A DNA stretch of 64,000 nt from Bacillus sp. FJAT-50079 (GCF_018343515.1 NZ_JAGYPD010000005.1:328918-392917), one strand, 5' to 3'; counted from the stretch's first letter, positions 53,922 to 63,613 are shown. Notes: a model not told the origin generated them from the sequence alone. Translations and numbers: made by a program.

Positions 53922-56327
53922 TTATCTTTTGATGACTTCAAACATACCCATTTTCTTCTTATTCTCCAGTGCGCTTGTCCACGCTTCTTCATATGTGCTT
54001 TTCGCTTCATCAAAGCGTGCTACGAGTTGGTCTGTCATATTGCGATCTAATAATACGGCTTTAATCGTCTCCGTTCCTAGACGTTCTACCCATGGGGCTG
54101 TTCTTTCGTTATAAATGCCTGTTTCACGATAATACTGTGTAAATGCCTTCGCATAATAAATCACTTCATCTTCCGTTTTTACAGCCATAAACGAATCACA
54201 GTCACGCGTAACCGTTCCACCGTTTCCACCGAAATAGAGCTGGAAGCCATTTTCAACACAGATGACGCCAAAATCTTTTGTTAATGCTTCCGCACAGTTA
54301 CGAGGACAACCGGAAACGCCCATTTTCATTTTATGTGGGGTATCGACCATTTCAATGGCCTTTTCCAAGTCAATGCCAAGTCCTAATGCATCTTGCGTTC
54401 CAAAACGGCAGAAGCGTGAACCGACACATGATTTCACATTCCGTAATGATTTAGAGTACGCATAGCCTGAGCGCATACCGAGATCTTTCCAAACGTTCGG
54501 CACATCCTCTTTTTTCACTCCATATAATCCAACCCTGCTTGCACCGGTAATTTTTACTAACGGCACATTGTATTTCTTGGCGACTTCCCCTAATTTAATT
54601 AAGTCATCACCCGTTGTTGTACCTCCATACATTCTGGGAATGACCGAGAAGGTACCGTCTTTTTGAATGTTTCCTTCCATCCGCTCATTAACGAATCGAG
54701 ATGCTTTGTCATCCGCATATTCTGTTGGATAAAGCATTCTCATATAATAGTTCAACGCTGGGCGGCATGTTGAACAGCCCTCTTCATGCGCAAACCCTAA
54801 TACGTTGCGAACTTCTTTTGGGGACTGTAAGCCTTTCGCTCTGATTTCCTCCACCACTTCATCCCGTGTTAAGATTGTACAGCCGCACATTCCAACTTTT
54901 TCTTCCACGGCGCTAAAGCTATCTCCCAATGTGTGTGAGAGGATTCCCTCGACGACTCCGCGGCATTTTCCACAAGAAGCACCTGCTTTTGTGCAAGTTT
55001 TTACTTCTTCATACGTGTGTAAATCCTGTTCAAGAATCGCCTGGACGATCGTCCCCTTCGTCACTCCATTACAGCCGCAAACCGTTTCTTCGGCATCCAT
55101 TTCAGCAATCATGTCTGTTACAGCATCTGCTCCTACTTGTTGTAAAACAGCTGCACTTGTAAAACCACTAATATCTGTTTCTTTTTTCAACATGGTGAAA
55201 AGGCGGGTTCCATCCGATGCATCGCCATAAAGGACGATTCCTACGATTTTGTTCTCCTCAATTAATATTTTTTTGTAAAGTCCGGCGAATTGATCTTGAA
55301 CAATGATCGCCTTCGTATCACTATCTTCATGAATTTTTCCACCGGAGAAAAGATCGCAGCCGGCCACCTTTAACTGGGTTGATAAAATACTACCTTGATA
55401 GCCTTTCGTTTCCTCACCAGTTAAATAGGTTGCAAGTGCGGTTCCTTGCTCATACAGTGGCGCAACTAAACCATACGTGATTCCGTTATGCTCTGAACAT
55501 TCGCCGACCGCATAAATATGATCGATTGATGTTTTCATATAATCATTGACAACGATGCCACGATTTACTTTTAATCCCGCATTAGCAGCTAACGCAGTAT
55601 TCGGACGGATTCCAACAGCCATCACAACTAAATCACATTCAAGCGATGTCCCATCAGAGAAAACAAGTCCCTCGACACGATCGTTACCGATGATTTTAGA
55701 CGTTTGTTTTTCCATTAAAAATTTCATGCCTTGCAATTCCAAATCTCTTTTTAGCATGTTTGCTGCTGTCGAATCCAATTGCTGCTCCATTAAATGCGGC
55801 AGCAAATGAATCACATGCACGTCCATCCCGCGATCGATCAGCCCTTTAGCAGCCTCCAAACCGAGCAATCCGCCGCCGATCACAGCCGCCTTTTTATACT
55901 TTTTCGCCGTATTAATCATATATTCCGTATCTTGGATCGTTCGGAAACCAATGACACCTTCTAAATCTTTACCCGGGAGCGGTAAAATAAATGGACTTGA
56001 ACCCGTAGCAATAATTAATTCATCGTATTGGATTCTTCTCCCAGTGTTTGTGATCACTTCTTTCATTTCAGAGGCAATTTCAATTACTTCTTCTCCTGTA
56101 TATAAGGTAATATCATTTTCTTTATACCAATCCCACTCATTCACATTAATCTCATCAAACTGAACAGACCCTTGTAACACATTGGATAACATAATTCGAT
56201 TGTAATTCGGATGCGGCTCATCCCCGATAATCGTAATCTCAAACAAATCACGATTCCTTTTTAAAATTTCCTCAACGCACCTAACACCAGCCATCCCATT
56301 CCCAATCATCACTAGTTTCTTTCTCAT
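53922..56327 (-). CDS. nirB: NADH-dependent nitrite reductase large subunit
   Basis: 801 residues from the ATG at 56327 behind AGGAGG; a longer frame to 56366 would run into the operator. N-terminal FAD/NADH domains (VMIGNGMAGVRC; AAVIGGGLLGLEAAKGL), a BFD-type [2Fe-2S] region (VCGCNGVTKG, CTKAGASCGKC), then ferredoxin-like sulfite/nitrite-reductase repeats and the siroheme/[4Fe-4S] site CVGSRFCRFG with GCPRNCAEA. It reduces nitrite to ammonium by six electrons in the cytosol. First gene of nirB-nirD-SUMT/HemD-sirB-sirC-nirC, with two Crp/Fnr-type sites upstream. It could serve either nitrite detoxification/fermentative ammonification or assimilation; the operators favour the former. Confidence 0.95.
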   Translation of the reverse strand: MRKKLVMIGNGMAGVRCVEEILKRNRDLFEITIIGDEPHPNYNRIMLSNVLQGSVQFDEINVNEWDWYKENDITLYTGEEVIEIASEMKEVITNTGRRIQYDELIIATGSSPFILPLPGKDLEGVIGFRTIQDTEYMINTAKKYKKAAVIGGGLLGLEAAKGLIDRGMDVHVIHLLPHLMEQQLDSTAANMLKRDLELQGMKFLMEKQTSKIIGNDRVEGLVFSDGTSLECDLVVMAVGIRPNTALAANAGLKVNRGIVVNDYMKTSIDHIYAVGECSEHNGITYGLVAPLYEQGTALATYLTGEETKGYQGSILSTQLKVAGCDLFSGGKIHEDSDTKAIIVQDQFAGLYKKILIEENKIVGIVLYGDASDGTRLFTMLKKETDISGFTSAAVLQQVGADAVTDMIAEMDAEETVCGCNGVTKGTIVQAILEQDLHTYEEVKTCTKAGASCGKCRGVVEGILSHTLGDSFSAVEEKVGMCGCTILTRDEVVEEIRAKGLQSPKEVRNVLGFAHEEGCSTCRPALNYYMRMLYPTEYADDKASRFVNERMEGNIQKDGTFSVIPRMYGGTTTGDDLIKLGEVAKKYNVPLVKITGASRVGLYGVKKEDVPNVWKDLGMRSGYAYSKSLRNVKSCVGSRFCRFGTQDALGLGIDLEKAIEMVDTPHKMKMGVSGCPRNCAEALTKDFGVICVENGFQLYFGGNGGTVTRDCDSFMAVKTEDEVIYYAKAFTQYYRETGIYNERTAPWVERLGTETIKAVLLDRNMTDQLVARFDEAKSTYEEAWTSALENKKKMGMFEVIKR

Positions 56328-56351
56328 CTTTTGTCCTCCTAAACCCTTTAT

Positions 56352-56367
56352 TGTGAAATGATTCACA
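56352..56367. promoter_or_regulatory. Crp/Fnr-type site, proximal, nirB leader
   Basis: TGTGAAATGATTCACA is an exact TGTGA-N6-TCACA site 25 bp upstream of the nirB ATG. It lies downstream of the likely transcription start, so it may act as a roadblock/repression site or fine-tune activation. Confidence 0.68.
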
Positions 56368-56389
56368 AGTGTGATTAAAAAAATATAGA

Positions 56390-56435
56390 GTTATAATTAA
56401 ATGCACGGAATCAGTTATTTGTGAAAATATTCACA
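56390..56435 (-). promoter_or_regulatory. Crp/Fnr-type site, distal, with nirB promoter
   Basis: TGTGAAAATATTCACA (56420-56435) is an exact site. Leftward, TATAAC (56395-56390) is the best -10, which puts the operator centre about 44 bp upstream of the start. The two nirB sites are 68 bp apart, centre to centre. Confidence 0.68.
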
Positions 56436-56595
56436 TAACACTATAAAGAAAAATGGCATTTGTTACTTATCTTTAGTATACATAATTTCATTTCGCATTT
56501 CCTCCATATTTGTTACAAAAATTTGAACAAGTTGATTGTGGATATTATGAATGAGCTTTTAGGCTGTGCTTCTAGGCCAAGCTCGGTATGCTTTC

Positions 56596-57388
56596 AAGCC
56601 AATTGATACTTTTTTACGAGTTATTTCGCGCGAGTTACGAGGTACTCTCTTATATACGAGCCACTTCACACATTTTTCAAGCCGCTTTCCCTTATTTACG
56701 AGCCGCTTCACGCATTTTTCAAGCCACTTTCCCTTATTTACGAGCCACTTCACGCATTTTTCAAGCCGCTTTCCCATTTACGAGCTGCTTCACACATTTT
56801 TCAAGCCACTTTCCCTTATTTACGAGCCACTTCGAACATTTTTCAAGCCTCTTTCCCATTTACGAGCCACTTCACGCAATTTTCAAGCCACTTTCCCTTA
56901 TTTACGAGCCACTTCGCACATTTTTCAAAGCCACTTTCCCTTATTTACGAGCCACTTCACACATTTTTCGAGCCGCTTTCCCATTTACGAGCCACTTCGC
57001 ACATTTTTCAAGCCGCTTTTCCTTATTTACGAGCCACTTCACACATTTTTCGAGCCACTTTCCCATTTACGAGCTGCTTCACACATTTTTCAAGCCACTT
57101 TCCCTTATTTACGAGCCACTTCGAACATTTTTCGAGCCGCTTTCCCATTTACGAGCCACTTCGAACATTTTTCAAGCCACTTTCCCTTATTTACGAGCCA
57201 CTTCGAACATTTTTCGAGCCGCTTTCCCATTTACGAGCCACTTCGCACATTTTTCAAGCCACTTTCCCTTATTTACGAGCCACTTCGAACATTTTTCAAG
57301 CCACTTTTCCTTATTTACGAGCCACTTCACACAATTTTCAAGCCACTATTCCTTATTTACAAGCCACTTCGCATGATTTGCGAGTTAC
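56596..57388. repeat. Nested tandem repeat: 21-bp monomers, 42/40-bp dimers, 82-bp alternation
   Basis: The regular part starts at 56658. Dimers begin (GAGCCACTTC or variant) at 56658, 56700, 56742, 56782, 56824, 56864, 56906, 56949, 56989, 57031, 57071, 57113, 57153, 57195, 57235, 57277, 57319 and 57361. Each dimer is GAGCCACTTCACACATTTTTC-like plus AAGCCACTTTCCCTTATTTAC-like, two related 21-mers. Dimers of 42 bp and of 40 bp (CCCATTT for CCCTTATTT) alternate through most of the array. Long open frames on both strands exist only because the unit lacks stop triplets; the 40-bp units break frame, so it is non-coding. It separates nirB from the next gene. Function unknown. Confidence 0.92.
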
Positions 57389-57462
57389 ATACTTTCATAA
57401 TTCTAATAATATTTATGAAATAGGGAAAAATGAATATTTTCCCCTATTTTAAGTAGAATCCC

Positions 57463-58638
57463 TTATTCATCTTTTATTTCTAGCTCATATTCCAATTCTT
57501 CTTGTTTTATACTAACGATCCATATGCCCTTTTCATCTTCATATTGTATGTCACGAATCGCTGGAACCCATGTTGATTTTTCTTTCGCCATTTCCACTGC
57601 GGACCGGATCACTTCCGACTCTGAAAGGATGGATTGCTCGGGCTTATATTCTGACAGTACTTCAACGAATTTGGCGGTACCTTGTGCCGGATAGGATTCC
57701 AATAATGGCCCAGAGCTTTCTACTATTACTCTTTGCCCTATTTTTAATTTTTTCTTCGCCTGTGGAAAGCGAAAGCTGATTGCCTCATAAAATTCTTCGT
57801 TTCCGCCAGTAGAGCCAAAGTTTTGTGGCATCGCACGGACGACCATTATTCCATTCTCATCTATACTTACAATATACGAACCATCTTTTGAAGGCATATT
57901 GATTGTTTTTTTATCAGGATATACGACATCTTCCTCATCACCGACTGGAACTAAGCGTCCATCTTGTTTAATATTCCACTCATAGTCAGCGAATGATGTT
58001 TGCAATTCGTCTATATTTTCTTTCGTTAAAAAATTATGTCCGACCTCGATCGTGTTCGTCAGCGAATTCACATAGACAGTCCACGATACTTGATTTGCTT
58101 TTTCGTGTTTTTGAGCATAATCATTAATGGCGGTAGAAACTTCTTCCGATAATAAATCGATATCTGCTTGTGAATGTTTTTCTTTATACACGTAAATATA
58201 GTTTGCTAGTATCTCACCATTGTCCACTTGCTGTTGTAAACTATCTAATACTTTCGTTAATCGAGCATCAGGATTTTTCACACCGATCCAAATACCAGGA
58301 TATTCCGCGCCATCTTCTTTATTTTCCATGAAAATAACCCCTTCAGCATAAAATCCTGGGCTGGTTCCATAGACATTGTCAATTTCGTCGATTGCCGCCT
58401 GTCCTTCAATTTGTTGATAGATCACATCTTCTATCATTTCAGGTGCCATATTTTGTTGAATATTTTCAAGCTTTTCATCACGTTTACTCGTATCTCTCGT
58501 CGTCTGTTTTAACTCGGCAATGATTTCCCTTCCACTCACTGTCTTTAATGGATTCCATTCTTTATTGGATGATAAATTGCCCTCTGTTCCACATCCAAAT
58601 AGAAATAGCATAATAGCGATAATCCAAGCCTTTTTCAT
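57463..58638 (-). CDS. Lipoprotein with DUF3221-like C-terminal region
   Basis: 391 residues from the ATG at 58638 with GGGGAGG upstream. Lipobox LFGC gives a lipidated Cys at 16. The middle (about 90-200) is a mixed alpha/beta region. Residues about 250-335 (VVRAMPQNFGSTGG, then IGQRVIVESSGPLLESYPAQG) resemble the YobA/DUF3221 OB-like domain. The C-terminus may be PepSY-like (IRDIQYEDEKGIWIVSI). Exported, anchored on the outer membrane face; function unknown. Confidence 0.72.
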   Translation of the reverse strand: MKKAWIIAIMLFLFGCGTEGNLSSNKEWNPLKTVSGREIIAELKQTTRDTSKRDEKLENIQQNMAPEMIEDVIYQQIEGQAAIDEIDNVYGTSPGFYAEGVIFMENKEDGAEYPGIWIGVKNPDARLTKVLDSLQQQVDNGEILANYIYVYKEKHSQADIDLLSEEVSTAINDYAQKHEKANQVSWTVYVNSLTNTIEVGHNFLTKENIDELQTSFADYEWNIKQDGRLVPVGDEEDVVYPDKKTINMPSKDGSYIVSIDENGIMVVRAMPQNFGSTGGNEEFYEAISFRFPQAKKKLKIGQRVIVESSGPLLESYPAQGTAKFVEVLSEYKPEQSILSESEVIRSAVEMAKEKSTWVPAIRDIQYEDEKGIWIVSIKQEELEYELEIKDE

Positions 58639-58710
58639 CTTATTATCCACCTCCCCTTTTCATACGTTTAACATGTTAGACGTCAAAATATCATTTTTGT
58701 TACATGAAAA

Positions 58711-58749
58711 ATAGGTTGAGAAAATTCATCTAATTTTCCCAACCTATCT
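58711..58749 (-). terminator. Terminator of the MFS exporter gene
   Basis: ATAGGTTGaGAAAAT and its complement ATTTTCcCAACCTAT form a stem over 58711-58747. Leftward it is followed by TTTTTC. Confidence 0.85.
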
Positions 58750-58752
58750 TTT

Positions 58753-60126
58753 TTATTCCACTATAAAAGACTTCTCTTTTTTGCTTAACAACATTCCTGT
58801 GACAGCGAAGGAGCAAATGGCAAGGACGAGCAGCAAAATAAATACTGACTGCAAGCTTGATTCTAGTGCAAATCCTCTTAATTCATCGCTTAACCATAAT
58901 CCAGAAACCGCGATCCCAATCGCTTGACCAAGATTTTTTAGTAAATTATGCGATCCCATCGCGGCGCCACGCATTTCCCATTGAACGGCAGATTGAACGG
59001 CGACAGTGAATGCAGTATAGGTGAACCCGAAGCCGAGTCCTAAAATGGCCGTCACAAGCATCATCCATGCCAGCGTCGTATCTGTTCGGAAAAAGATTAG
59101 ACCGATACAGCCAACAATAATGATTGCGACCCCTAACATCGTAATATGAGAAATCGGTCTTTTGCTCATCCATCTTCCCGAAAAAACAGCACCCAGCGGC
59201 CATGTTAAAGACATTGGCAGCATTGCAATGCCGGAAAAAGTTGCATTTAAATTTGTGACGCCTTGCACCCATAAAGGAATATAGAAAGTAACAGTCACAA
59301 GAATAAACCCTAGCAGGAATCCCGTCAGATTCGCGATCGTAATCAGTTTATTTTTAAACAATTCAAGTGGGAGCATCGGTTCTTTCCCTTTTGCTTGAAA
59401 CAAAATAAAAAAGCAAAGAGCGATGAAAGCGACAAGAAATAATATGAGTAAGTGACTGTTCATCTGCTTATATTCTTTTACTAATGTTAAAGCATATAAA
59501 AAGGCACTCATACTTACTGTAAAAGCAAAAATTCCTTTATAATCAATAATTTGCTTTTTCTTTTCGATTTGTTCGTGTAATGACATCCATAACATGATGA
59601 GTGCAATGATACCAAATGGAAGATTCATAAAGAAAATCCAATGCCATGAGATCGTATCAACGATAAATCCACCTGTGAGCGGGCCAAAAATACCAGCTAT
59701 GCCCCACACACTACTCATCCACCCTTGCATTTTCGCGCGGGTTTCAAATTCAAATACGTCCCCAATAATCGTAAAAGGAATTGTTGCTAATGCCCCAGCA
59801 CCTATTCCTTGAATCAACCGAAAGATTACAAGTTGTTCCATCGTTTGTGAAAAACCACAAAGTACAGATCCGACTAAAAAAACAATCGTCCCGATCGTAA
59901 ACATCGATTTTCTTCCGTATAAATCAGCCATTTTTCCAAATATCGGCGTGCTAATGACAACTGCTAATAAATAGATTGAAATGACCCATGTATATAAATG
60001 GCTACCGCCTAAATCAGCCACAATTTTTGGCATTGCCGTACTAACGATCGTTCCTTCAATCGCCATTAAAAAAGTGGAAATCAATAATGCAATGACAACG
60101 GATCTCTTATTTGTTTCTTTCTTCAT
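58753..60126 (-). CDS. MFS multidrug exporter, DHA2-like
   Basis: 457 residues from the ATG at 60126 with AAGGAGC upstream. About 12-14 membrane helices. Motif A GKMADLYGRKSM (loop 2-3), motif B RLIQGIGAGAL, and motif C GIAGIFGPLTGGFIVD typical of drug:H+ antiporters; motif D1-like AIEGTIVSTAMPKI in helix 1 points to the DHA2 group. Substrate unknown. Monocistronic. Confidence 0.88.
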   Translation of the reverse strand: MKKETNKRSVVIALLISTFLMAIEGTIVSTAMPKIVADLGGSHLYTWVISIYLLAVVISTPIFGKMADLYGRKSMFTIGTIVFLVGSVLCGFSQTMEQLVIFRLIQGIGAGALATIPFTIIGDVFEFETRAKMQGWMSSVWGIAGIFGPLTGGFIVDTISWHWIFFMNLPFGIIALIMLWMSLHEQIEKKKQIIDYKGIFAFTVSMSAFLYALTLVKEYKQMNSHLLILFLVAFIALCFFILFQAKGKEPMLPLELFKNKLITIANLTGFLLGFILVTVTFYIPLWVQGVTNLNATFSGIAMLPMSLTWPLGAVFSGRWMSKRPISHITMLGVAIIIVGCIGLIFFRTDTTLAWMMLVTAILGLGFGFTYTAFTVAVQSAVQWEMRGAAMGSHNLLKNLGQAIGIAVSGLWLSDELRGFALESSLQSVFILLLVLAICSFAVTGMLLSKKEKSFIVE

Positions 60127-60199
60127 TTCTTTGCTCCTTAAAACAGCGCCAGCCCCCAGCACGTTAATTTTTTACGCACCGGGGGTAGGGCACCACAAA

Positions 60200-61876
60200 T
60201 TATTTTATTTTCTCTAATTCATCTAGGAATGCTGGTCTTCTCTTATATGTGAGAGACAGTTCGTTTATCAATTCTTCCTGTTTTTCCTTACCAGCTAGTG
60301 TTTTATATTTTTTAAGTTTATTACATACATTTCGATACGCATTACGATAAGATGAAGCCTTTGCTTCTTTATTTATATAGTCTTTATATAGGTCAATCAC
60401 TTCATCCCTGAATGATTCGATAAGCCTATCGGCATAATATTCGATCCTTGTTATATTCTTTCTAACATATTGCATGATCTCTTCTACATCATTTTCTTCC
60501 TCAATTAGCTTAAGAAATATATTTTTAGAACCCCAGCCATTGTCATTTCTCAGTTCTTCTTTTAATTTATCATAAAATACGGCTTTATCCTCAATAGATA
60601 ATTCCTTTAGGTCTTCATAATAGTGGAAATCCCCTTCAAATAAAAGCTCCTTTGCCAATTGTTCTTGTTCTTTTTTTAATGATTGTTCTTTATAAGCCAC
60701 GTAGCGAAGCTGTTTCCATTTCGATACTAATCCTGGGTATTGTGCATCTTGCATTTCCCCGTCTTTCGTCAATTCTATCACCTTATGATAATTTCTTTCT
60801 TGAAAACATTGATTAATTAGCTGCTCTCTAAAGGATGTATATGTGATGTGATCGATAATGAATTGTTCTGCTTCTTCCCTTGTCCCATATGATTCAATTA
60901 AAGTGAATAAAATTTGCAGCATGCCTTCATTGTTATATTCCGTATATCGGTCATCTGTGCTTAGCTCTAGCATTGATTCAATTTTTACTTTAAGCCGAGC
61001 CCTTAACTCAACTACATCTGCAAATTCTGTACATATATATAGTAGATTAATTTTAAATTCTTCCCATCCGGAAAAAACTCCACTATCAACATGAGCCATT
61101 AATTTTTCAAATGCTCGTTCCCTTTGAGGGATGCCTAATTCGTTACTTTCTATTACGATCTCCTCTATTAATTCCAGAGTAACTGTGACTAAGCCACCAA
61201 TGTCTCCATCAGAATCATCCGCATATTGAAAGGCGTTCATCGCTTCTATCAATAAAAAAAGAGCGATTTCCAACCCCATGAGTGGATTTTCATGATTTCT
61301 CGCCTTTTCGAAAATATCATCTAGTTCCCCTACAAAATCAGATACTTCTCGATAGCTGATGAATCCATCCCTAGCGATATATCTGTTCTTAATCTTATTC
61401 ATCAACGCTTTGCATTTTTCAAGCTCATCCTGATCATCACCTTTAGCATATTTGAAGATTAAACTCTGCTTTAAAACGGCATCCTCATTAGCCATATTGA
61501 TAAGAATATCCACCAGTTCTTCTTTTGAAAGATTGACTAACACTTCTTTTATTTTTGGCTGACTTTTCCTGTGCTTTAATGACTCACCATGCTCATTCAA
61601 CATTTCAATTAATTTAAAATAGGCAGCAACTTCGTGTTTGCATATCGGTCCAAAATCATAAGGACAATCGCAAGTTGAACATTGTATTTCTCTGCTATCA
61701 TCGATTTCAACGAAAACCTCGTAGTCTTCGCTCCCTTCAATGATAAAAATATACTCGTTACGTTCTTGTTCGTATGCCTCTACAATATTACCTTCAAGAT
61801 AGTAACTATAGCCCCTGTCTAGAATTGTCTTATTTATGTGCTGCTCAAAATGAAGAAGGTTCATTTCATTCCTCAT
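60200..61876 (-). CDS. SWIM zinc-finger protein
   Basis: 558 residues. The SWIM zinc site C-x-C-x(n)-C-x-H is CDCPYDFGPICKH (residues near 69-82), preceded by the short N-terminal domain with RGYSYYLEGNIVEAY. The rest is alpha-helical, with TPR-like helices. SWIM proteins in Bacillus often accompany a SWF/SNF helicase; none is here. The start ATG at 61876 overlaps the stop of a short upstream frame (ATGA). Confidence 0.82.
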   Translation of the reverse strand: MRNEMNLLHFEQHINKTILDRGYSYYLEGNIVEAYEQERNEYIFIIEGSEDYEVFVEIDDSREIQCSTCDCPYDFGPICKHEVAAYFKLIEMLNEHGESLKHRKSQPKIKEVLVNLSKEELVDILINMANEDAVLKQSLIFKYAKGDDQDELEKCKALMNKIKNRYIARDGFISYREVSDFVGELDDIFEKARNHENPLMGLEIALFLLIEAMNAFQYADDSDGDIGGLVTVTLELIEEIVIESNELGIPQRERAFEKLMAHVDSGVFSGWEEFKINLLYICTEFADVVELRARLKVKIESMLELSTDDRYTEYNNEGMLQILFTLIESYGTREEAEQFIIDHITYTSFREQLINQCFQERNYHKVIELTKDGEMQDAQYPGLVSKWKQLRYVAYKEQSLKKEQEQLAKELLFEGDFHYYEDLKELSIEDKAVFYDKLKEELRNDNGWGSKNIFLKLIEEENDVEEIMQYVRKNITRIEYYADRLIESFRDEVIDLYKDYINKEAKASSYRNAYRNVCNKLKKYKTLAGKEKQEELINELSLTYKRRPAFLDELEKIK

Positions 61877-62061
61877 TTCCTTTTGTTATAAAGCTTACTA
61901 TATTCGATCAATCCTCTACCTTTATCATATTCTAGCACTGAAAGATTCGAAAGCCTTATTGCTCTTTCCATTCTAATTTTGAACAAATCATTTTCTTTAC
62001 CTATTCTTAAAACAACCTCAATGTTCCGTGCATTGTTATTTACATATAAGCGAGGTATCAT
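61873..62061 (-). CDS. Possible small gene translationally coupled to the SWIM gene
   Basis: 62 codons, basic and hydrophilic (VVLRIGKENDLFKIRMERAIRL, in part). Its TGA overlaps the ATG of the SWIM gene. No clear ribosome-binding site precedes its ATG. It may be a genuine leader protein or the remnant of a truncated gene. Confidence 0.3.
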   Translation of the reverse strand: MIPRLYVNNNARNIEVVLRIGKENDLFKIRMERAIRLSNLSVLEYDKGRGLIEYSKLYNKRK

Positions 62062-62078
62062 ATAAGCGTTCGCTTATA
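62061..62078. promoter_or_regulatory. Palindrome between the SWIM and chromate genes
   Basis: TATAAGCG (62061-62068) and CGCTTATA (62071-62078) are perfect arms around TT; another ATAAGCGA lies at 62045-62052. It is a plausible operator for either divergent gene, but the binding protein is unknown. Confidence 0.4.
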
Positions 62079-62178
62079 CAGGGTCAAGAGGATGTTGCCA
62101 TCATTTTTATCGACATTGAGACTCCTTATGTTCACACCGATTGTATAAGGCATCAAAAAAAGAAGTTAGGTGTAGTTT

Positions 62179-63372
62179 ATGATTGCTAGAGGAGTAGAAA
62201 AATTTAAATTATTAATTGAAATTTTTATCATTGCTTCCAAACTTGGGCTTACTTCATTCGGTGGACCCATCGCTCATTTAGGCTATTTCCATGAAGAATA
62301 TATTCGTAGAAGAAAATGGATGGATGAAAAAGATTATGCCGACTTAGTTGCCTTATGTCAATTTTTACCTGGTCCCGCAAGTAGTCAAGTAGGAATTGGA
62401 ATTGGGGTCATGCGTGCGGGAGTTTTGGGCGGAATGTTTGCTTTTATCGGCTTCACTCTCCCATCTGTCCTCGCACTCATTCTTTTCGCCTCACTTCTTC
62501 ACACGTTTACTATTGAAAGTGCTGGCTGGATTCATGGGTTAAAGTTAGTCGCTGTGGCAATTGTGGCCCATGCTGTATTAGGAATGGCCAAGAACTTAAC
62601 GCCTGATATACAACGGCGGACGATCGCTCTATTTTCAATGGTTGTCACTTTATTATGGCAGACAGCCTTTTCACAAGTTGCTGTCATCCTCATTGCAGGC
62701 ATCATCGGGTACTTTATTTATAAACAACAGACAATGGATAAAGATGGATCATCGCCCATCTACGTTCCCATTTCACGCCGTACGGCATATGTTTGTTTAT
62801 CATTGTTTTTTGCTTTACTTATTGTACTTCCTATTTTACGTGAGTCCGTTTCCATTCACTGGATCGCTTTATTCGACCATTTTTACCGATCTGGCTCACT
62901 TGTATTTGGAGGGGGGCATGTTGTTTTACCATTGCTTGAACGCGAATTTGTTCCAACAGGTTGGTTAAGTACAGAGGAGTTTCTTGCTGGATACGGTGCA
63001 ACACAAGCAGTTCCAGGCCCTCTATTTACGTTTGCAGCTTACATCGGTACGGTCATTGATGGTTGGCAAGGTGGAGTTTTAGCTACTTTCGCCATCTTTT
63101 TACCTGCTATTTTACTTGTTTTTGGTGCACTGCCTTTTTGGGACTCCTTGCGCCGTAATCCAAAAATAAAAGGCGCATTCATGGGTGTAAATGCTTCCGT
63201 AGTAGGAATTCTAATTTCTGCACTTTACGACCCCATCTGGACAAGTACCATCTTAACACCGATTGATTTTGCCTTTGCGGCCGTTTTATTTAGTTTACTC
63301 GTCTTTTGGAAGCTCCCCCCGTGGATCGTTGTATTAACAGGTGCATGCGGCGGAACTCTATTATCCTTATGA
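62179..63372 (+). CDS. chrA: Chromate transporter ChrA, two-domain form
   Basis: 397 residues with the duplicated CHR domain. N-terminal half: TSFGGPIAHLGYFHEEYIRR, CQFLPGPASSQVGIGIG. C-terminal half: LVFGGGHVVLPLLEREFV, YGATQAVPGPLFTFAAYIG. Each half has about five to six helices. It exports chromate driven by the membrane potential, conferring tolerance. Monocistronic, with a palindrome upstream and a terminator downstream. Confidence 0.93.
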   Translation: MIARGVEKFKLLIEIFIIASKLGLTSFGGPIAHLGYFHEEYIRRRKWMDEKDYADLVALCQFLPGPASSQVGIGIGVMRAGVLGGMFAFIGFTLPSVLALILFASLLHTFTIESAGWIHGLKLVAVAIVAHAVLGMAKNLTPDIQRRTIALFSMVVTLLWQTAFSQVAVILIAGIIGYFIYKQQTMDKDGSSPIYVPISRRTAYVCLSLFFALLIVLPILRESVSIHWIALFDHFYRSGSLVFGGGHVVLPLLEREFVPTGWLSTEEFLAGYGATQAVPGPLFTFAAYIGTVIDGWQGGVLATFAIFLPAILLVFGALPFWDSLRRNPKIKGAFMGVNASVVGILISALYDPIWTSTILTPIDFAFAAVLFSLLVFWKLPPWIVVLTGACGGTLLSL

Positions 63373-63378
63373 ATAAAA

Positions 63379-63417
63379 TAGGTAGAGTAAAACGGTTATT
63401 TTTCTCTACCTACTTTT
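63379..63417 (+). terminator. Terminator of chrA
   Basis: TAGGTAGAG (63379-63387) pairs with CTCTACCTA (63404-63412), followed by CTTTTT. Confidence 0.85.
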
Positions 63418-63613
63418 TAATTGCGCGGCACTCTTCCCTTAATCGCTGCACTATTTAAACATTTGAGTCGACTAATACAGTCATACATATCTGATTTTTT
63501 TATCGATTCCCCACCGTCATAAAAGTGCCACGCGATGAAAATCCCAAACGAATAAATAAGGATTGGCAGCCTCTCTTACATATGATAGGATGAAAAAAAA
63601 GGAGGTGGAAATG

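Noticed and set aside
56566-57423. Open frames of more than 250 codons on the plus strand, and a shorter Lys/Trp-rich one on the minus strand
   Set aside because: They arise from a stop-free tandem repeat; alternating 42/40-bp units change frame repeatedly, and there is no ribosome-binding site or conserved domain.
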